From: Penelope pileata
Lineage: Eukaryota; Chordata; Aves; Galliformes; Cracidae
Assembly (NCBI GenBank): GCA_013396635.1
Contig: WBMW01005039.1
Location: 62,001-126,000 of the forward strand
Length of the DNA: 64,000 bases
Direction: 5' to 3'
Each line of letters starts with the position of its first letter. Positions within the stretch are counted from its first letter, which is position 1. Shown here piece after piece: positions 48,980 to 62,819 of the stretch. Both the position numbers and the translations under genes were made by a program. A model generated the notes under the pieces. That model had not been told where the DNA came from and made no database searches. It saw only the letters and a program-made list of their open reading frames with translations.

Positions 48980-51900
48980 TACAGGATGTTAAACAGGAAT
49001 ATCTTTCCAAAGCAAAAATAATGGCAGGAATAAAAGTTCATGAAGAAAACTAGAAGTTCATTTAGAATTTTAAAGACTTGGTTAACGAAATTCTCTTGGG
49101 ATATCTGCAAATATTAAATTAAGACCAAGACCCTAAACAGACAGAGGAGCACATCAAAGCATTTCCAAAAGGAAGAACCTAAGATTTGAAAAGCTGTCAG
49201 AGAGCGGGAGTGAGAAGAAATAAAGGTTAATGAAGTAAGTGTAGTGCCTGAAGAGATGGCTAGAATAGGTTTTCCTTTATATTATCATCCTCTGGCCTAA
49301 CAGGACTAAAAACAAAGCTGAAATCACTTCATAACATCAGGTATTTCGTTATGCAGAGGTGCAGGTTTCTATGAAAGCCAGTTCTTCCCTTTTTAATCTC
49401 CTCCTCTTCACTCTATACCTGAAAGGTCTCTTTGCTGTTATTTCAGAGTTATTTATCACACTTGGAAGCAGAGGGGAAAGTGCTGCATATGTTCCCATAA
49501 AGCTGCTGTAGTCCTGGCGCAATCCCTGGGCCAGCTCCAGCTGCTCGCTGCAGCCCCTCCACCTCCACACTTGCAGACATATCCAGAGATAGCTGCTCCC
49601 TAGCGTCACCCTCTCTGCAGCAGCCTATAGCCCATAACAGCCTGCATATGCATACATACAGGTATATATCCTCATGTCCCGTAGCTAGGGAAAAATGTAA
49701 ATCAGAAAAGTCTTCTGATGTGTTGTTGGCAGAGCAGTGAAGCACTTAGGCATCAGATAGATGCAGAGATGCTTCCCAGAGGAGATCCTCCTCCTACACC
49801 AACCACAGCACTGCCTGAGGTCTCCTGACTTTGCCAGCTAAATCAGAGCCCTTGAGAGGTGAGGGAGGGAGAACACAGCCATCTCAGTACGAGTAATTTC
49901 ATGTAATTTCATGTAAATAATTTCTATAGACATTCAGAGAAAATAAATCCAACATTTTTCATGCGTAACCTGAAGATGAAAAAGCAACAAAACACCCTTG
50001 TGATGCAATGCCTTCATGCTTCAGACATGACCCATGGCAAACAAGTACCCACCCCAGAACACAGAAGGATACAGCCCTGTAGGTGCCCCCTCAACATTGG
50101 CAAAGGCAGGTGTATGAAGCTCGACTCAAAATGTCTATTGATTTTTCATAGTATTTTTCAGAAGGAAACAGAGTTACCAAAAGAATCCAACTCTAAAACA
50201 TCAGAGCCTGCACGAGCTGCAAAATCACCCTTATATCTCCTCTGCAAGCTCATAAACACACACATACAAGCTATTAGCACAGTATGCAGTGGTTCCCTTA
50301 TGTTGTCAAAATAATGTTTTCTGTACCCAGAAATATTATCTCGTGTGACACATGTTGAGTTTGCGGTCTGTAGGCTAATTCTTTAGGAGCAACAAAGCTT
50401 GAACTCCACAAGGAAACAACTACGGTGATTGAGTGTTGGGATTAATCCCCTTAACCCACCAGAATCAGTCTCAGCCCTGTCTCAGGCTATTGACTGCTGT
50501 GTTTGCCTCCCACAATAACCTGAATTTTAAGTGTCCTTGCTAGGAGAATATTAGATGATGTTCTAGATGTTTATTCTGTTGGGCATAAGGCTTTCCAAAA
50601 CATGTTTTCTGATACATGACTATTTGAAAACCCTGCTCTTAAGAATAAAAGCTTACTCCACAAAACCATGTATTTCATTTAGCACAGCCCATGTGGGGAC
50701 ACTATTGGAGATGCATGAAAAAGTGCTCATTTCTAGAGATGCTGATTGTGCCTATGTCTGACTGCAATGCTGAGTGCATTGCTCTCAGGAAAATTGCCAC
50801 AGTCAGACAGAGCTCCTTTCAGCCAAGGCTCAGGGGCTGAAACCCCCCAGGTGCCAGAGAGGAAATCTGCAGGCACTGAGGGAACCTTTGGCCACGTGTT
50901 CTGTTTTGCAGGCTCAGTGCCACCACTCAATTTCCCTGCTGTGTTGGATTTATCAGCCTGTGACCCCAAGAAGGAAAGATCCTGTACCCCAGGAAACAAG
51001 TTTGCGTGGCCCCAAAACAGTTTTTCACATCCTGGAACCTCAGCACAGAGGAGTATCAGTGGAGTATTAATGGTTCCCATTTAATATGGGAAAATAGATA
51101 CTGTACAGGATGAACATGATCCCATTGACAGAGATGGGGATTCATTATCATACAGTCACACACGGCAGTGGTTCAGCAGCTTCCCTGCTGCTGTCTCCCC
51201 ATCATGAGGGTTTCACAAACATTTGTACAAGTACGTACATGCTCCTGAAAACAGGTAAGATATCCGTGAACTCATCATCCCTCCAGAAGAGCATAGGGCA
51301 TAGGCAGGGCTCCCAATTACTGTAAAGTAGGTTTTTTTTGGTTTGTTTGTTTGTTTGTTTTTTAACCTTAATGCTTAGTACAAGCATAAAGCAAACAGAA
51401 ATGCTATCAGAAGCAAAAATATGATGACAGACCAGTGTTGTTGCCAGTTGGAAACTACGTGGTAAGTTTCCTGCAAGCTCATTACCATTCAGCTTCCAAA
51501 ATAAATTGGTTATTTTCAAAACCAGAAAGAAGAATAATCAAGGAAATTCCGTAATGCCATTTACTCAGGAAATAGCATTATAAAACAATATTTGTTGCTG
51601 TTGTAGATTGACTTTAGCCATGGAATTTATTAACCATTGATAAACGTCAATCATGGTTTTCCTCCCCAGACACAGCAAACCTCGCTGTGCTAACCCCACG
51701 CCCCTCAGCTGGCTCACTAACATTGTGCTTAATGCTCCAGATGAAAACAATAACGGGATTCAAAATAGAGTATTGTCTCTAAGCCTGAATAAAAGGAAAG
51801 CCACAAAGTACAAACCTGGGTAATTACTTCCACTCAGAAGAAAATTACTCAGGCTGTTCTCTACTTTAAAGCATTCTCAGAAAAAAAAAAAAATTCACTA

Positions 51901-52271
51901 GGGCATTTTGATATTTGGGCTATTTTGTGAGTGTATTACTAAATGCTATTTGCAAACAAGAAAATAGGAGCCACGCTCTCTCTGAAACTCTCTGCACTGG
52001 ACTCACTCAGCTATCACTTGTTACTTTCAGCTCTTCTTTATAGTGTTTTTACCAATATCTCAGTCTTTCACTGATGGTCCCAGAAAGCTCTGCATTTATA
52101 TGAAACTTATTTTTGGTTTGTGGAGTGTCTTTGAGATTAACAGTCTCAAAGAAATAGCTTCAGTATCCTGAGCGCAACATTCTCAGTAAGAAGTTCTAGA
52201 TAGCAATGAGTATAAGTAACTGATTTGTTTGCAAAATGTGACATTACAGCTGACAGGAAGTAAAGGTAATT
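48980..52271. other. Single-copy noncoding sequence
   Basis: About 3.3 kb with a (GTTT)n tract at 51331-51363 and a poly(A) run near 51879-51891. Overlapping open frames of about 100-115 codons on both strands at 50733-51084 look like chance in a GC-richer patch. Confidence 0.5.
51331..51363. repeat. Poly(T) plus (GTTT)n microsatellite
   Basis: Eight Ts, GG, then about five GTTT units and a closing T run. Confidence 0.9.
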
Positions 52272-52540
52272 ACAGAATCATCAAGGTTGGAAAGACCACT
52301 AAGATCATCTAGTCCAACCATCCACCCATCCCTGCCATATCACTACACTATGTCACTCAGTGCCACATCTGCCCTTTTCCTGAGAACCTCCAGGGATGAA
52401 AACTGAACACAGAACTCAAGGTGCAGCCTCACCTTGCCGTTGGCCTTCTCGGCCGCCTGGGCACACTGCTGGCTCCTGTTCAGCCAGCCACCAACTAAAC
52501 CCCCAGATCCTTTTCCTTCACACAGCTTTTAAGCTGCTCT
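52272..52540 (-). mobile_element. CR1 LINE with two internal deletions (minus strand)
   Basis: On the plus strand it starts ACAGAATCATCAAGGTTGGA, then AAGACCACTAAGATCATCTA and GTCCAACCATCCACCCATCC, the complement of a CR1 3' end. After AACCTCCAGGGATG the text jumps to AACTGAACACAGAACTCAAG and GTGCAGCCTCAC, which in a full CR1 lies some hundreds of bases further 5'. It then jumps again to GTTGGCCTTCTCGGCCGCC, GGGCACACTGCTGGCTC and CCCCCAGATCCTTTTCCTTC. The order is kept, so these are internal deletions and not rearrangements. There is no coding remnant of note. Confidence 0.9.
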
Positions 52541-55500
52541 GAAAAATGTATCTTTACAATGTCACAAAGCCATCCCCAAAATGGTTGAGCTCACTATTTG
52601 CCTGTCTAGGGAAATCCTCAGCTAGCCCAGAGCCTGTAAAACAGCTCAGATTCCAGCCACCTCTTGGGTGCCTCTGCAGGCCTCACACTTAAGGCTCCCA
52701 GCCTCCTCATTTTGGGTAGCTGGGTCAAGCTACAGCCATCAGAACCACAAGAGCTGCCGAGTGGTTTGGGATCAGAGCTCCCAAGCCTGTTTACAGCATC
52801 AGCAGCTACTGCTGAGAAGCTGAGCAACAGTGCCCACGTGTTTACAGTTAAGTGAAGAAATAGATCCTCTCAGCAAACCAAAGCCTGCAAGAACTTTGAA
52901 GAACGCATCAAGTTCCACTGATGGAGACAGGTCACATACAGATGAAGTAAGTGATAAAGCAAATAGCTGCAAAATGTGTGCGAGGGCCCCACCCACCCAC
53001 ATCTGAAATGCCACCCTGCATATGAAGTAGTTTATAATTTCCCACAATGCCCAAGGAAGTCAAAATGCATGGAAACGTGATTTATTTTAAAATACAACAA
53101 CCAAAGGAGCTCTCACAGAAGGGAAAATGTTCAGATTATTTAAAAAAATAATAATAAAAATCTTGCTTAAGTATTTGTGCTGTTTCCAGGACCCTGTGTG
53201 TGCACAGTAGAAAATTAAATCACTTCCAAAGTTACTTCACATGGCATCACAAGTAAACCAGAGCAGTGCAGAGGACATCACACTATTTGCTCTTTAGTGC
53301 TCTGTGTTAGCTTTTGTCTGTGCTATTGGCAGGCTGGCACATGAACGTCACCCTTGATCTCAGAATTCATTCCACTCCTTACTACTATTCCTTACTACTG
53401 TTTGTCCTTCTACTATAGTTTCTTTCACCATCACACTGTCAACACAACTTCACTCGACAGTTCTGAGGCTAAAAGCCTTTGGAGTCATGGCAGAAGTAGA
53501 GAGAGGGAAGGGCAAGTGCTGGTTCACAGTGCAAGTTTTGCCATTGATTTCTGTGGGACCAAATCTACATCCAATTCTATTTCTGTATATGGAGAGATGG
53601 CACAAATTCATTTCTGCTAACTGCCTCTTTGTACTTTTCAAAACAAAGGGATGTGCTCCACACAGGCACATGCCAGCTAGAAAGACTGTGTTACTTGTGA
53701 TTTAATATTTACGTACTCTTAGGCCCACTATTTAGTAATCTGTCATCAGGTATTCCTCCTCTGTGTATTACCACACTGCTTTATAGTACCATTACTTCTA
53801 TATGTAGAGTTTTCAAATTTCTACTAATGTAGCATAAGGCATGCCAAAATTTTTTGCTACACCTGCTTCAGCAACAACTTGGAGTGTACCAGCGTGGTAA
53901 GACAAGGAACATTTGCATGTGAATAGTGCAGCACTCCCAGGCACAGCCTGCTAACACTTGTCATCTGCTGGCTGAAAGAACAGTCCTTTTTGCAGTTGGA
54001 TATGCACTGAAGGCTGGAACTATTTTTAATCATCAGTGCTGCTGCATTATAGAGCATCGAACACATAATAGCAAATCCTAGACACAAAAGCTATGATTTT
54101 TCAGCTGACCACCCATACTATCACAGTAATTTTCAAAGTATGTGGGGATCAAGAAGGAGGGCATCAGCTGCAGATTTCTATGAGGAAAGGACAGAACGTT
54201 TCATCCACCCATCAGCACTACCCAGGAGAGGAGATCAGCTTCCATGGCTCATAACCCAGTTCAAGCTGTACAGGTCCTTTCTCCTCCCCATTGAGATCAC
54301 AGTTGGTGCCAAAAGACCTTTTGGACCCAATGTAGAGCCAGACCAGCTGCAATCTCCAAAAATGTCTGTGTAGCTCCTCCAAGGTTCTTCCCACAAAGGG
54401 ATCTGAGCCAGCAAATGTTAACATATCTGCATTCTCAAAATCCTCTGCAAGCAACTGAGATTTATTTCACAATTACAGAAAAGGAAACAACAGTACAGAA
54501 AAAATTAAACATCTTGCTGAGCAGTGCACCTTCTCGGAGGCAAGATCACAGTTCTCAGCCTCGTGCCTTGACCACCAGAACGTGCAGTCCTATGAAGACA
54601 GGGACAACATGCAAAGGTGACATAGCATGATCCAAACCAACACGCCCTACAAGGCAACACAAACATAACGTCGATAGATAATGAAATGACCAGCAAGGGA
54701 TACAGTGAGGGTGTAACAGACCCCACAAAAAAAAAAAAAAATGCATTTCCAGCACTTCCTCTGAATTAAAGGGCCATGACCAGATTTTAAAGCCTAACTT
54801 ATGAATTTGCACAACCTCTCAGAAGTCCAACTGTAAAGGGCACACCATCTCCCATCAAGTCAGCCAGTTTATTAAGTAACTTTTTATTATCAGGCCTACA
54901 AGAATTTATAGTGTTGTAGAGTATTATACATGATTATATGATCAGATATGCAATGCTTCCATTCAGCAAAAAGGTCACGGAAGTGTTCTGAACACATGCC
55001 AGGATGCATAGCTGTAGAAAGCTGTAACTCTTCAGACAAAATCCAGCAGAGGTTTCCAAGGGAATATTTTCCAAGTCCCTTAAGTTCCCTACGAATTTTA
55101 TACTGATGCCTCATTATAAGGGTAATAATTAAGATGCTTCTCTGTTAGTGAAGCACCCCAAATGCTTGTCAAATGTATGAATGCTTCTAAAAACACTTGA
55201 CTCTAAGCTAGGAAATATGTTAAAGTAATTTACTCTGATGATTATAAAAAGAAAACAAAAGAAGCCCCAGTATTTCCTTATTGGCTCGTTAATATCCTTT
55301 CTCAGTCCTCTGTGATTTTAAGAGGCCTGAATTATTGCAAAATGCAATTACCTTTTTTTGTCACAAGTAACTTCTGAGTTATTGAATTTGGAAAACCACA
55401 AAGAAGCTAGAATAATGTTTCATTTGTTTTCCTCCCAGCACTTGTAGGTCAGCATTTTCAATTTTCCCTAAGTGGCTTTGCAGTTATCCCGAATCAGTGC

Positions 55501-58500
55501 CAACAGCTGCACTGGCATGTAAAGTCCACGAGCTTGATATATCCCAAGGAAAAACATCTCAAGTCACCAACTTCCCCTAATATTGGAGAAAAAAAGTTTT
55601 AAAAAAGTGCATGAAAATTAGAAAAAATATTTTGTTTGTTTGAAACTAACAGAATTGATGAAGCAGACTGATTGTGATGGAATTGTTTTCATTACTTTAA
55701 ATTCTCTACTTCTGCCACTGTATTATGTGGTCAGCTGATCTTTTTTCCCCCATTTTTTAGATACAATCTCTCCCCACAGAAGACCTACATTTTTGCCCTG
55801 TCCTTACAGAAGATTGCTTCACATGTTTTTGCTCTCTGTGTGCCTTTTCCATCTCATCAAGCTGACAAAAGAACAATGCCTGATGCAGGATGTACAGTAG
55901 GAAGCAGCAAGACAAGTGCAGTGCCAGCAAAACCAGCAGAATAACATTCTCTAAAGAGCCATTTCCCTCTGTCACATCCCTACATCAGTATTCATGTAAC
56001 TGAAGTATGCAACCCACAAAAGAGTATAGAAAGGAAGGATGCTTTGGTAAATATGACTCTGATTTGGAAATCAGATGCCTCCACACCCATCATTGACTTA
56101 ATGTATGATGATGGATTTTGCCATAAACTCACTTGGGATGGAGCTTCGCACACCATATGGCAAAATAGAGCTTTCCTACCCACCAAACCCACCAGAGTTC
56201 ATTGCCTTCCTGTTCTCACTGCAAAACCAACTCTTGTGCCAGCCCTTGAAGTCTGAGCCCCTTGCTACTCCTGAGTTTAGGAGCTGGAGAGTTAAGATGT
56301 CCCAGTACCTCAAGTTTATGAATCACCAAACCCTTGAACAAGGAGTGCCCTGCAAGTACCAGTTTTCCATCAACTCAATAGACAATAAAATTTCACCACT
56401 TAAATATTCTTGTTCAAAGGAGCAAAGAGAAAATTACAAAACGTTATTGATGCAAAACACACAAAGAAGTCCTCCTCCAGAGCTAAAGCATCAGGCTTAC
56501 ATTTCTGGCTCTCCTTTGTTAATTGAGAACTACTGCTATTGAGGTAAAACAGGCTTTCTTTGTCAAGGTTCTAGTGCTCTCAGATTAGGTGTTGAACATC
56601 TCTTGCCTGCTTAGCAGGGCTTCGTTCTCCCCTGTGCCTGTTTCTGCAGTGCACACCGTGGCTCTGCACACAGCCTGCCTGTCTTCATTCCTGCACATTT
56701 TTACATGTTGCTTGCTAATTAGCACATTCTCTGCTTTGAATTCCTTGCCTATGGTGCCACCTTCCAAAGATAAAAGGTATGTGTCATGTAAAAAATACTA
56801 AAACTAGACTCTTCGTTAATATTTGTCTGTGTGTTGTAAAACCCATCAGTGATGTGGGGAAATGGGACAGTGGAGACCTTGTGTGACTGTGACCCCTTTT
56901 CTGAGCCTCCAGTGTGCAGACTCTCTCCTGGGAACCCTCCACGCGTGCATTGAAGCCCGACAGCTTGACACATGGCAGCCACCAGGGCTGCTGTAAAGAT
57001 AAAAGAGAGTTGAAGTTACATTTAGAAATAGCAGCATTTACCAGAGACTAAGGGCTCATACACAATTACCACAGCTCAGGTGATGCATGGTGAACTGTAA
57101 AACCAATCATGAATTTGAAATTTTATCTGTGTACATTGTGGTGATAATACCCTGCTGTCCAAAATCCCCTGCAATCAATGAAAACTCTCTCTCTGCTTTC
57201 CGTGCCTTACGCTTCTTGCTACAGCCACATTATTTACTTTGATTAATGATCACTTTGTGTACTATTAGCTGAGCAAGCAAAGTGCGATTTCATACAACTG
57301 AAATAAGAGCTGAAATAAAGCCTACAGCACAATTAAACAGCCTTGCAGCTCCCCAGCCCCTTCTTCCCGCTTCTTTTTTTGCCAGCTTTGAAGTACAAGA
57401 TATATGTGCTTTCAAAGACCACATCTTACTATTGAAATAAACAATCGTATTTAGAGCTCCACTGGGTTAAGAATATCCTTCCATACCTTTTCAGTTCCCC
57501 AAGACTGCAAAAATAGTGGCACTGGAGAAGTTACCACATGCAGCTTACTGAGCAGATTACCACAGATCAATCACTACATATATCTTGGAGAGTTTCAAAA
57601 GGAAATGAAGGGCCAAATGTTAATGATTTTATGTTCCCACAGTAACAAGAAGAAATGTCCTAAAAATGGAAGAAAGGGTTTGGAAGTTCTAAGATTACCT
57701 ACACGTGGTTAGTTTGAGTCAGAGAGACAGGGGCTTTGTGTGACAGCAATTCATGTAACCTTCATGACCAGTACCCCATGGTCCTGGGAACTACATGGCT
57801 GAGAGTCACAAACAGTGGAACTGAACTGAACACTCTCAGTGAGCTCATTTTCCTCTCCCAGCTTACTTCCATGCAATATGCAATGATTATTTCTTCTTCT
57901 CCCACAAAGAAAAGAGTAGCAGACAACATTTTTCTGTTAAAAGAGTTCTAATCAGAAAGTTTGCTCAGGGAAAACAAACAAGCAAACAAACAAAACCTTT
58001 GTGAATATTTACAGCCATCAGATCACATAAATGCAATGAATATTTTTGAAACAGGTCAGACAGATCAGCTGTCAGGTCTTTTGATGATGGGAGAGGGAAA
58101 GAATCATGTGATGAAAGCTTCAGTCAGGGCCTGGATTATACTTACAGCTGTGCTTGGCTAAGGTCTCAGTCGCCATTTAATCCTGAATCTGAAATTTGAT
58201 CTGTTTATGTCGCAGTGATAATACTCTGCTTGGAGTTTTAGGTAAGTTTCCCAACTATTTCTCACTTAAAAAAATAAAATGTACAGCTATAAGAGGTGAA
58301 CTGTTCTTTTGCTACCAAAGGAAAGAGAGGTGTAAAGTAGAATGCAAGCTTTTTTTTTTCTTTAACCTTTATCATGGAAATCTGCCAGTATCACACTGCA
58401 AGTCTCAGCAGATTGTTAGCTTCTGTTATTAGCAGCGTGTGAAGTGACAAGGAAAAGCAAACGGACAAAAAATACATTTTTGTAGAAGTCTTTGTCGTTC

Positions 58501-58794
58501 ATCAAAACTAGGAGCATACCTTTGTAGGCTTCAAGATCTGATCTTGTATCTATCCAAGCTGCACTGATGTGTTTTACCTCTAGAAACTCCTACTACTGCC
58601 TCTCTGCTCACCTTTCCCTGGACATTCAGAGCCCTGCAGAAATGAGGTGGTCAAGAGTTGTCTGTAGGTTTCTGTAGATGCAGACATAGGTAGGCAAAGA
58701 ACCACCTGCAATGTGTGCATCACTCGCTTGCTGCTATGATGCAGAGCCAAGAGGCTCACAATGATTTTCAAGTCTTAATGCTTCTTTGCTGCAG
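52541..58794. other. Single-copy noncoding sequence
   Basis: About 6.3 kb with no recognisable gene or transposon. It contains poly(A) at about 54726-54741 and an impure AAAC tract near 57969-57994. A patch at 57060-57320 (GATTAATGATCAC, AACCAATCATG, three CpGs) resembles noncoding-element sequence weakly. The longest open frame (56105-56542, plus, 145 codons) is unlike any family. Confidence 0.48.
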
Positions 58795-58864
58795 CTTCTG
58801 GAGCCTGAACAGCCAGGGCTGTGAGCAGGTGCTCTCCGAAGTCGCCTTTGAGGGCGAAGCTTGA
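58795..58864 (+). other. Exon-like segment, unproven
   Basis: A good splice-acceptor string, CTTCTTTGCTGCAG, ends at 58794. In one phase the next 69 bases read 22 sense codons and a TGA at 58862-58864. The segment is GC-rich for its surroundings and carries three CpGs within 30 bases (58828-58857). I do not recognise the peptide. It could be a terminal coding exon, an exon of a noncoding transcript or chance; no partner exon was identified. Confidence 0.15.
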
Positions 58865-60574
58865 AGGCTGTCTTGGATTTATAGCTACTTTGAAACAGCT
58901 TTAAAAGTCTCTATATTAAAAAACCAACAACTTGACATTTCGGAGACTGAATTCAGCTCTTAAGACATCAGGATGATTTGTGAAGGACTACAACAATATA
59001 GAGCCTACAAGACTTATATTTGTTCAAAATTGCTAAACCTGTACTGTGGATTTGCAGAAATCTGGCACACATGTACAGAATGGGATGAAAATAACAATTT
59101 GGACAAAAATAACCCTACAAGAAAAACTGCCAGAATATATGGGATCAAAACTCTTTTAGTCTTTAGAAACCCAGCATTTTGTTAAGGTGAAAAACTCCCA
59201 AAGTTCTATTTTAAATTTCAAGAAAAACAAGCACTGTAATACTTGAGAAATAAATACCATCCTGTGATTCACAGGGGATGCATTCCCATTTCCCCCTGTA
59301 ATTCACAAAAGGAAAGCATTTAGAATATTTTCTCCAGCACTCACTTGGTTATGTAGATCAGAGGTCTGCCTACAGAAATTATAATGAAACTGCAGAACTA
59401 TTTCAGTACGATCTCAGCTCCAATAAATTACGTGGCTGCTTTAAATAGATGCTATGCATCAAACCGCAGCTCTCAATCATATTTTAGTATAACACTATAC
59501 CTACAAAATGGTACCCACTAGTTATATATTAAACTTGCATTTAAAATCCATTTAAAAATAATATGACAAAATGTTGCAAGGCCTTCTTGTTGTACAAAGC
59601 AAAGTGCCGAAGATGAAGTTCCTACAAAGCAGTGTGCTGATAACAAAGCTCTTTTATTAATTTTGGGTTTGGGCTTGATCTATTTCTTTTTTGCAGCACT
59701 TGAGTGCCCTCACATGTAGATTCTCCAGCAGCTGTTGCCATCCCAAGGCAGAGCTCTGGCCCTTGGGAGCAGGCTGCACTTTCGTGCCTTCACTTCTTCA
59801 CCTTGCAAACAGGAACGATATTAAAGGAGAGATATTGCTCGTGATGGTTCTTTTCCAAGAATACATTATTTGTTGTTCTGGAGACAAGAAGCAACTCTTC
59901 ATGCACAAGATCAAACATGGAATGGTTGCCTTTAAACCACACTTCTAAAAAACCACAATTTTAAAGATTAAAGTGGTAGAGTGGTTCAAGACATGAAAGA
60001 CTAAGCAAACTAGATGTGAACAGGACAGAACTAAAAGCTAAAAATTTCCAAACATGAAAAAATAGAAATTACATAGTTAAAAGTGTTCATTGAAATGAAA
60101 ACAGCATGATTTCGTTGGGCTTCACAAGCCATCATCTTGGATGTGATATTGACAACAAAAGCGTGTGGGGAAGGTTGCTTTCTTTTGTTTTGAGAATTAC
60201 ATAATTCTTGGCAGAATTCTCCCCATACAGGACTCGAAGCTTTGATGCTTTTACTTGGCATAAAGCTCCAGTACTGTCTGCTAGTTTCTTTCTCCACAGA
60301 ACAGTGTTACCAGATATGCTGTAGCTTTTTCTGCACCACTTCTACACCTCATACACTCATGGTCTGCATAAAGCTCTTCAAAACTCCATGGAAACGTGTT
60401 AAAAGTTGTCTCAAGTTATTGTTTTTAAAAAGAATTTGTGCAAAACTAATCAGAGGAGATCTAAGGGCACAAAGGTTAAAGCAATAATTAGAAAACTAAT
60501 ATTTTGTTACTGAATTTAGCTTTTTTGTTTTCAAATATTTTCAAACTAGTTAGGGGTAGTGCAAAAAGTGATAA

Positions 60575-60609
60575 ATTTTATTTTTTTTATTTATTTTTTA
60601 TTTTTTTTC
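60575..60609. repeat. T-rich low-complexity tract
   Basis: Runs of T broken by single As. Confidence 0.85.
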
Positions 60610-61628
60610 CAAAACGTTTTTCCTGCCAGGACTTGCAGACCTTAGGTTGAAGTACACAGCACTCAGCACTCACTGCGAGGCATGCACTCCAGCTATGCCA
60701 TCACTGGTAACCAACACAATGCAGCACTCCTTCCAAACTATATTGAAATACATATGCTGAACTTCACATGCAAAAAGAACAAACGTTTGAAGTCATTTTT
60801 CCATAAATGCTCCTCTTACAGAAGCACTCACACATCCCTAGGCATCATATTTTAAAATATTTTTTCCTTTATATTCCAAATTGAATTGCAGTACTTTAGA
60901 CATGAAAACACCTCTTAAGCTTCTTCAAAATACACATCAAAAGCCTATGCTTGCTGAGTAGTAATAAAGAGTTTTCAAAACTTTTAGATTATAGAGCATG
61001 TATAATTATATACATATGGTGATTATAATTACCGTGCTGCTGATTCACTTATTCTAGCAAAAGTTGGAAGCGGGGGGGAGAGGAAAAAAACCCTCTGCTT
61101 TGCTGAAAGCATCTCAGTTTGGACAAACACTGGACAACTCAGTTTTGCTCCATGTCAGGGCTCCTGCTGCTGGCTCCAGCACAGCTGTCCCGCTGCCTTC
61201 AGATGGGGGAACGCATCCCTTGCCCATGGCTCCTGGGCAGCCAGCAGCTAAGGACATCCCAACAAGGCTGTGAACCAGAAACCCCGAATTTTAACCAGAT
61301 TTTTGGGTGGGATTCATATGACCAACCGCAGAGTCCTTAAAAATTGATCAGAGAATAGACAGATGGACAAGAGGCACACCTGGGTCCTTATAGCGGCAGG
61401 TAAATTGTACTTGATGCATCCATTTTCCTTCCTATCGACACCCCCTGAATCATCTTTTTGTCAGCTGCAGTCACTGGATACATTCTACTCAAGAGCTGTG
61501 GATTAGAATTTCTTAAAGTTCTCTAATTTCAAATCACTACAGTTTTTTGAAAAATATGGTTTAATATGATTCAAACAAAAGCTAAAACATATAGAACAAA
61601 AAGTGAGAGAGAAGAAAAAAATAACAAG

Positions 61629-61649
61629 CAACAACAACAACAACAACAA
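61629..61649. repeat. (CAA)7 microsatellite
   Basis: Seven perfect CAA units. Confidence 0.92.
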
Positions 61650-62819
61650 GACCATAAACCACTTTCCTGCTTTTGGGCTTAATTTTTCGCTTGTCTTCCT
61701 ATCTAGTAGCTAAGATCAATTCTTACTTGATGTACATGTAAACCAACCCAATAATTTAAAGAGATCTGCTGTTGTGCATGTGCTGCCATGCTCTGTTGTT
61801 TGAGATGCACTTTGGACTCAGTATGCATTGCCTGGAGTTTGTTTCAAGCCATGTCCATACTTTTAGCTTTGTCCACTGCTCCTCTCCCTGAACACAAAAG
61901 CATCAGAACACTCAGAAATATCTGCTCTCTATCTAGCCACATAGTTAGCAACTTCAGTAAGACTACAAGTTTCCATGTACAAACGAGATCTTAATTCCAA
62001 GCTGATAAGAACATGACCTTCGTGAAGCTTTATGGCTATAATGAAAGCAAACATTCCGAACACACGGAAACACAATCTTCTTTTCTCTCCCAAGAACAGA
62101 ACCAGATGAGTTGTATGGATTCTGATTCAGAGCTTTCTTCCAGCATGTTAACCTCCACTTTGTAGGTTAAACTTAATACTTATATGCAGAACTAAATCCA
62201 TGACAACATCCACGGTTATGCACAAAATAGCACTGTAATTACAACAGTTCCAATCGGGTTTCCAAAAAAGTAATTAATGCATTTTTGCCCAATGATACAG
62301 CAGAATATTTCCCCCTCAGAAAAATCAGTTCGCTTTTGCCATGTCCTTTGTCACAGTGCTTGTTCCATAAAGAAGCCCCAGAACATCAGTTCAAAGAAAT
62401 TCTCCAGAAGTCACTTGCTTTATCTCCAAAGGAAAACAGAGAGAGAGAGAACGACTGGAAATTAAGCCTCCCCACCTCTCCACCACACGGTAACTCCAGG
62501 CCTTCATCACTCTGTTGTGCTGCCAAGAAATTCATCTTTCCCCATGCATTTCCTGCTCCCAAGGCAACAGTGCTATGACATGAATGGCAAGGGGACCTGA
62601 GAACAGAGGGCAGACTCCTCCATCCTGCAATGTAAGGCACTCAACTCTCTAAAATAGAGGCATCTGTTATTTCATGCTGCTCTTTCTAGAAACTAGAAAT
62701 GTCTTCACTAGTGCTTTGTGATCACCTCGGCTCTTACAAACATTTAATTTTATGTGATCCGACGTTACTTTGTGCTTCCTTCTGCTCTGATTGCTACAAT
62801 GGATTTATAAGGCTGGCTG

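Larger units (their letters stand above)
58865..62819. other. Single-copy noncoding sequence
   Basis: About 4 kb with an impure T-rich tract at 60575-60609, AT-rich TATAATTATATAC words near 61008 and a (CAA)7 at 61629-61649. No gene, RNA or transposon recognised. Confidence 0.5.

Noticed and set aside
50733..51084. Three overlapping frames of 98-115 codons on both strands
   Set aside because: A GC-richer patch with few stops in all frames; none resembles a protein family.
56105..56542. Plus-strand frame of 145 codons with a polar, proline-containing product
   Set aside because: No family resemblance. Other frames overlap the same stretch, and no evidence separates it from random open sequence.
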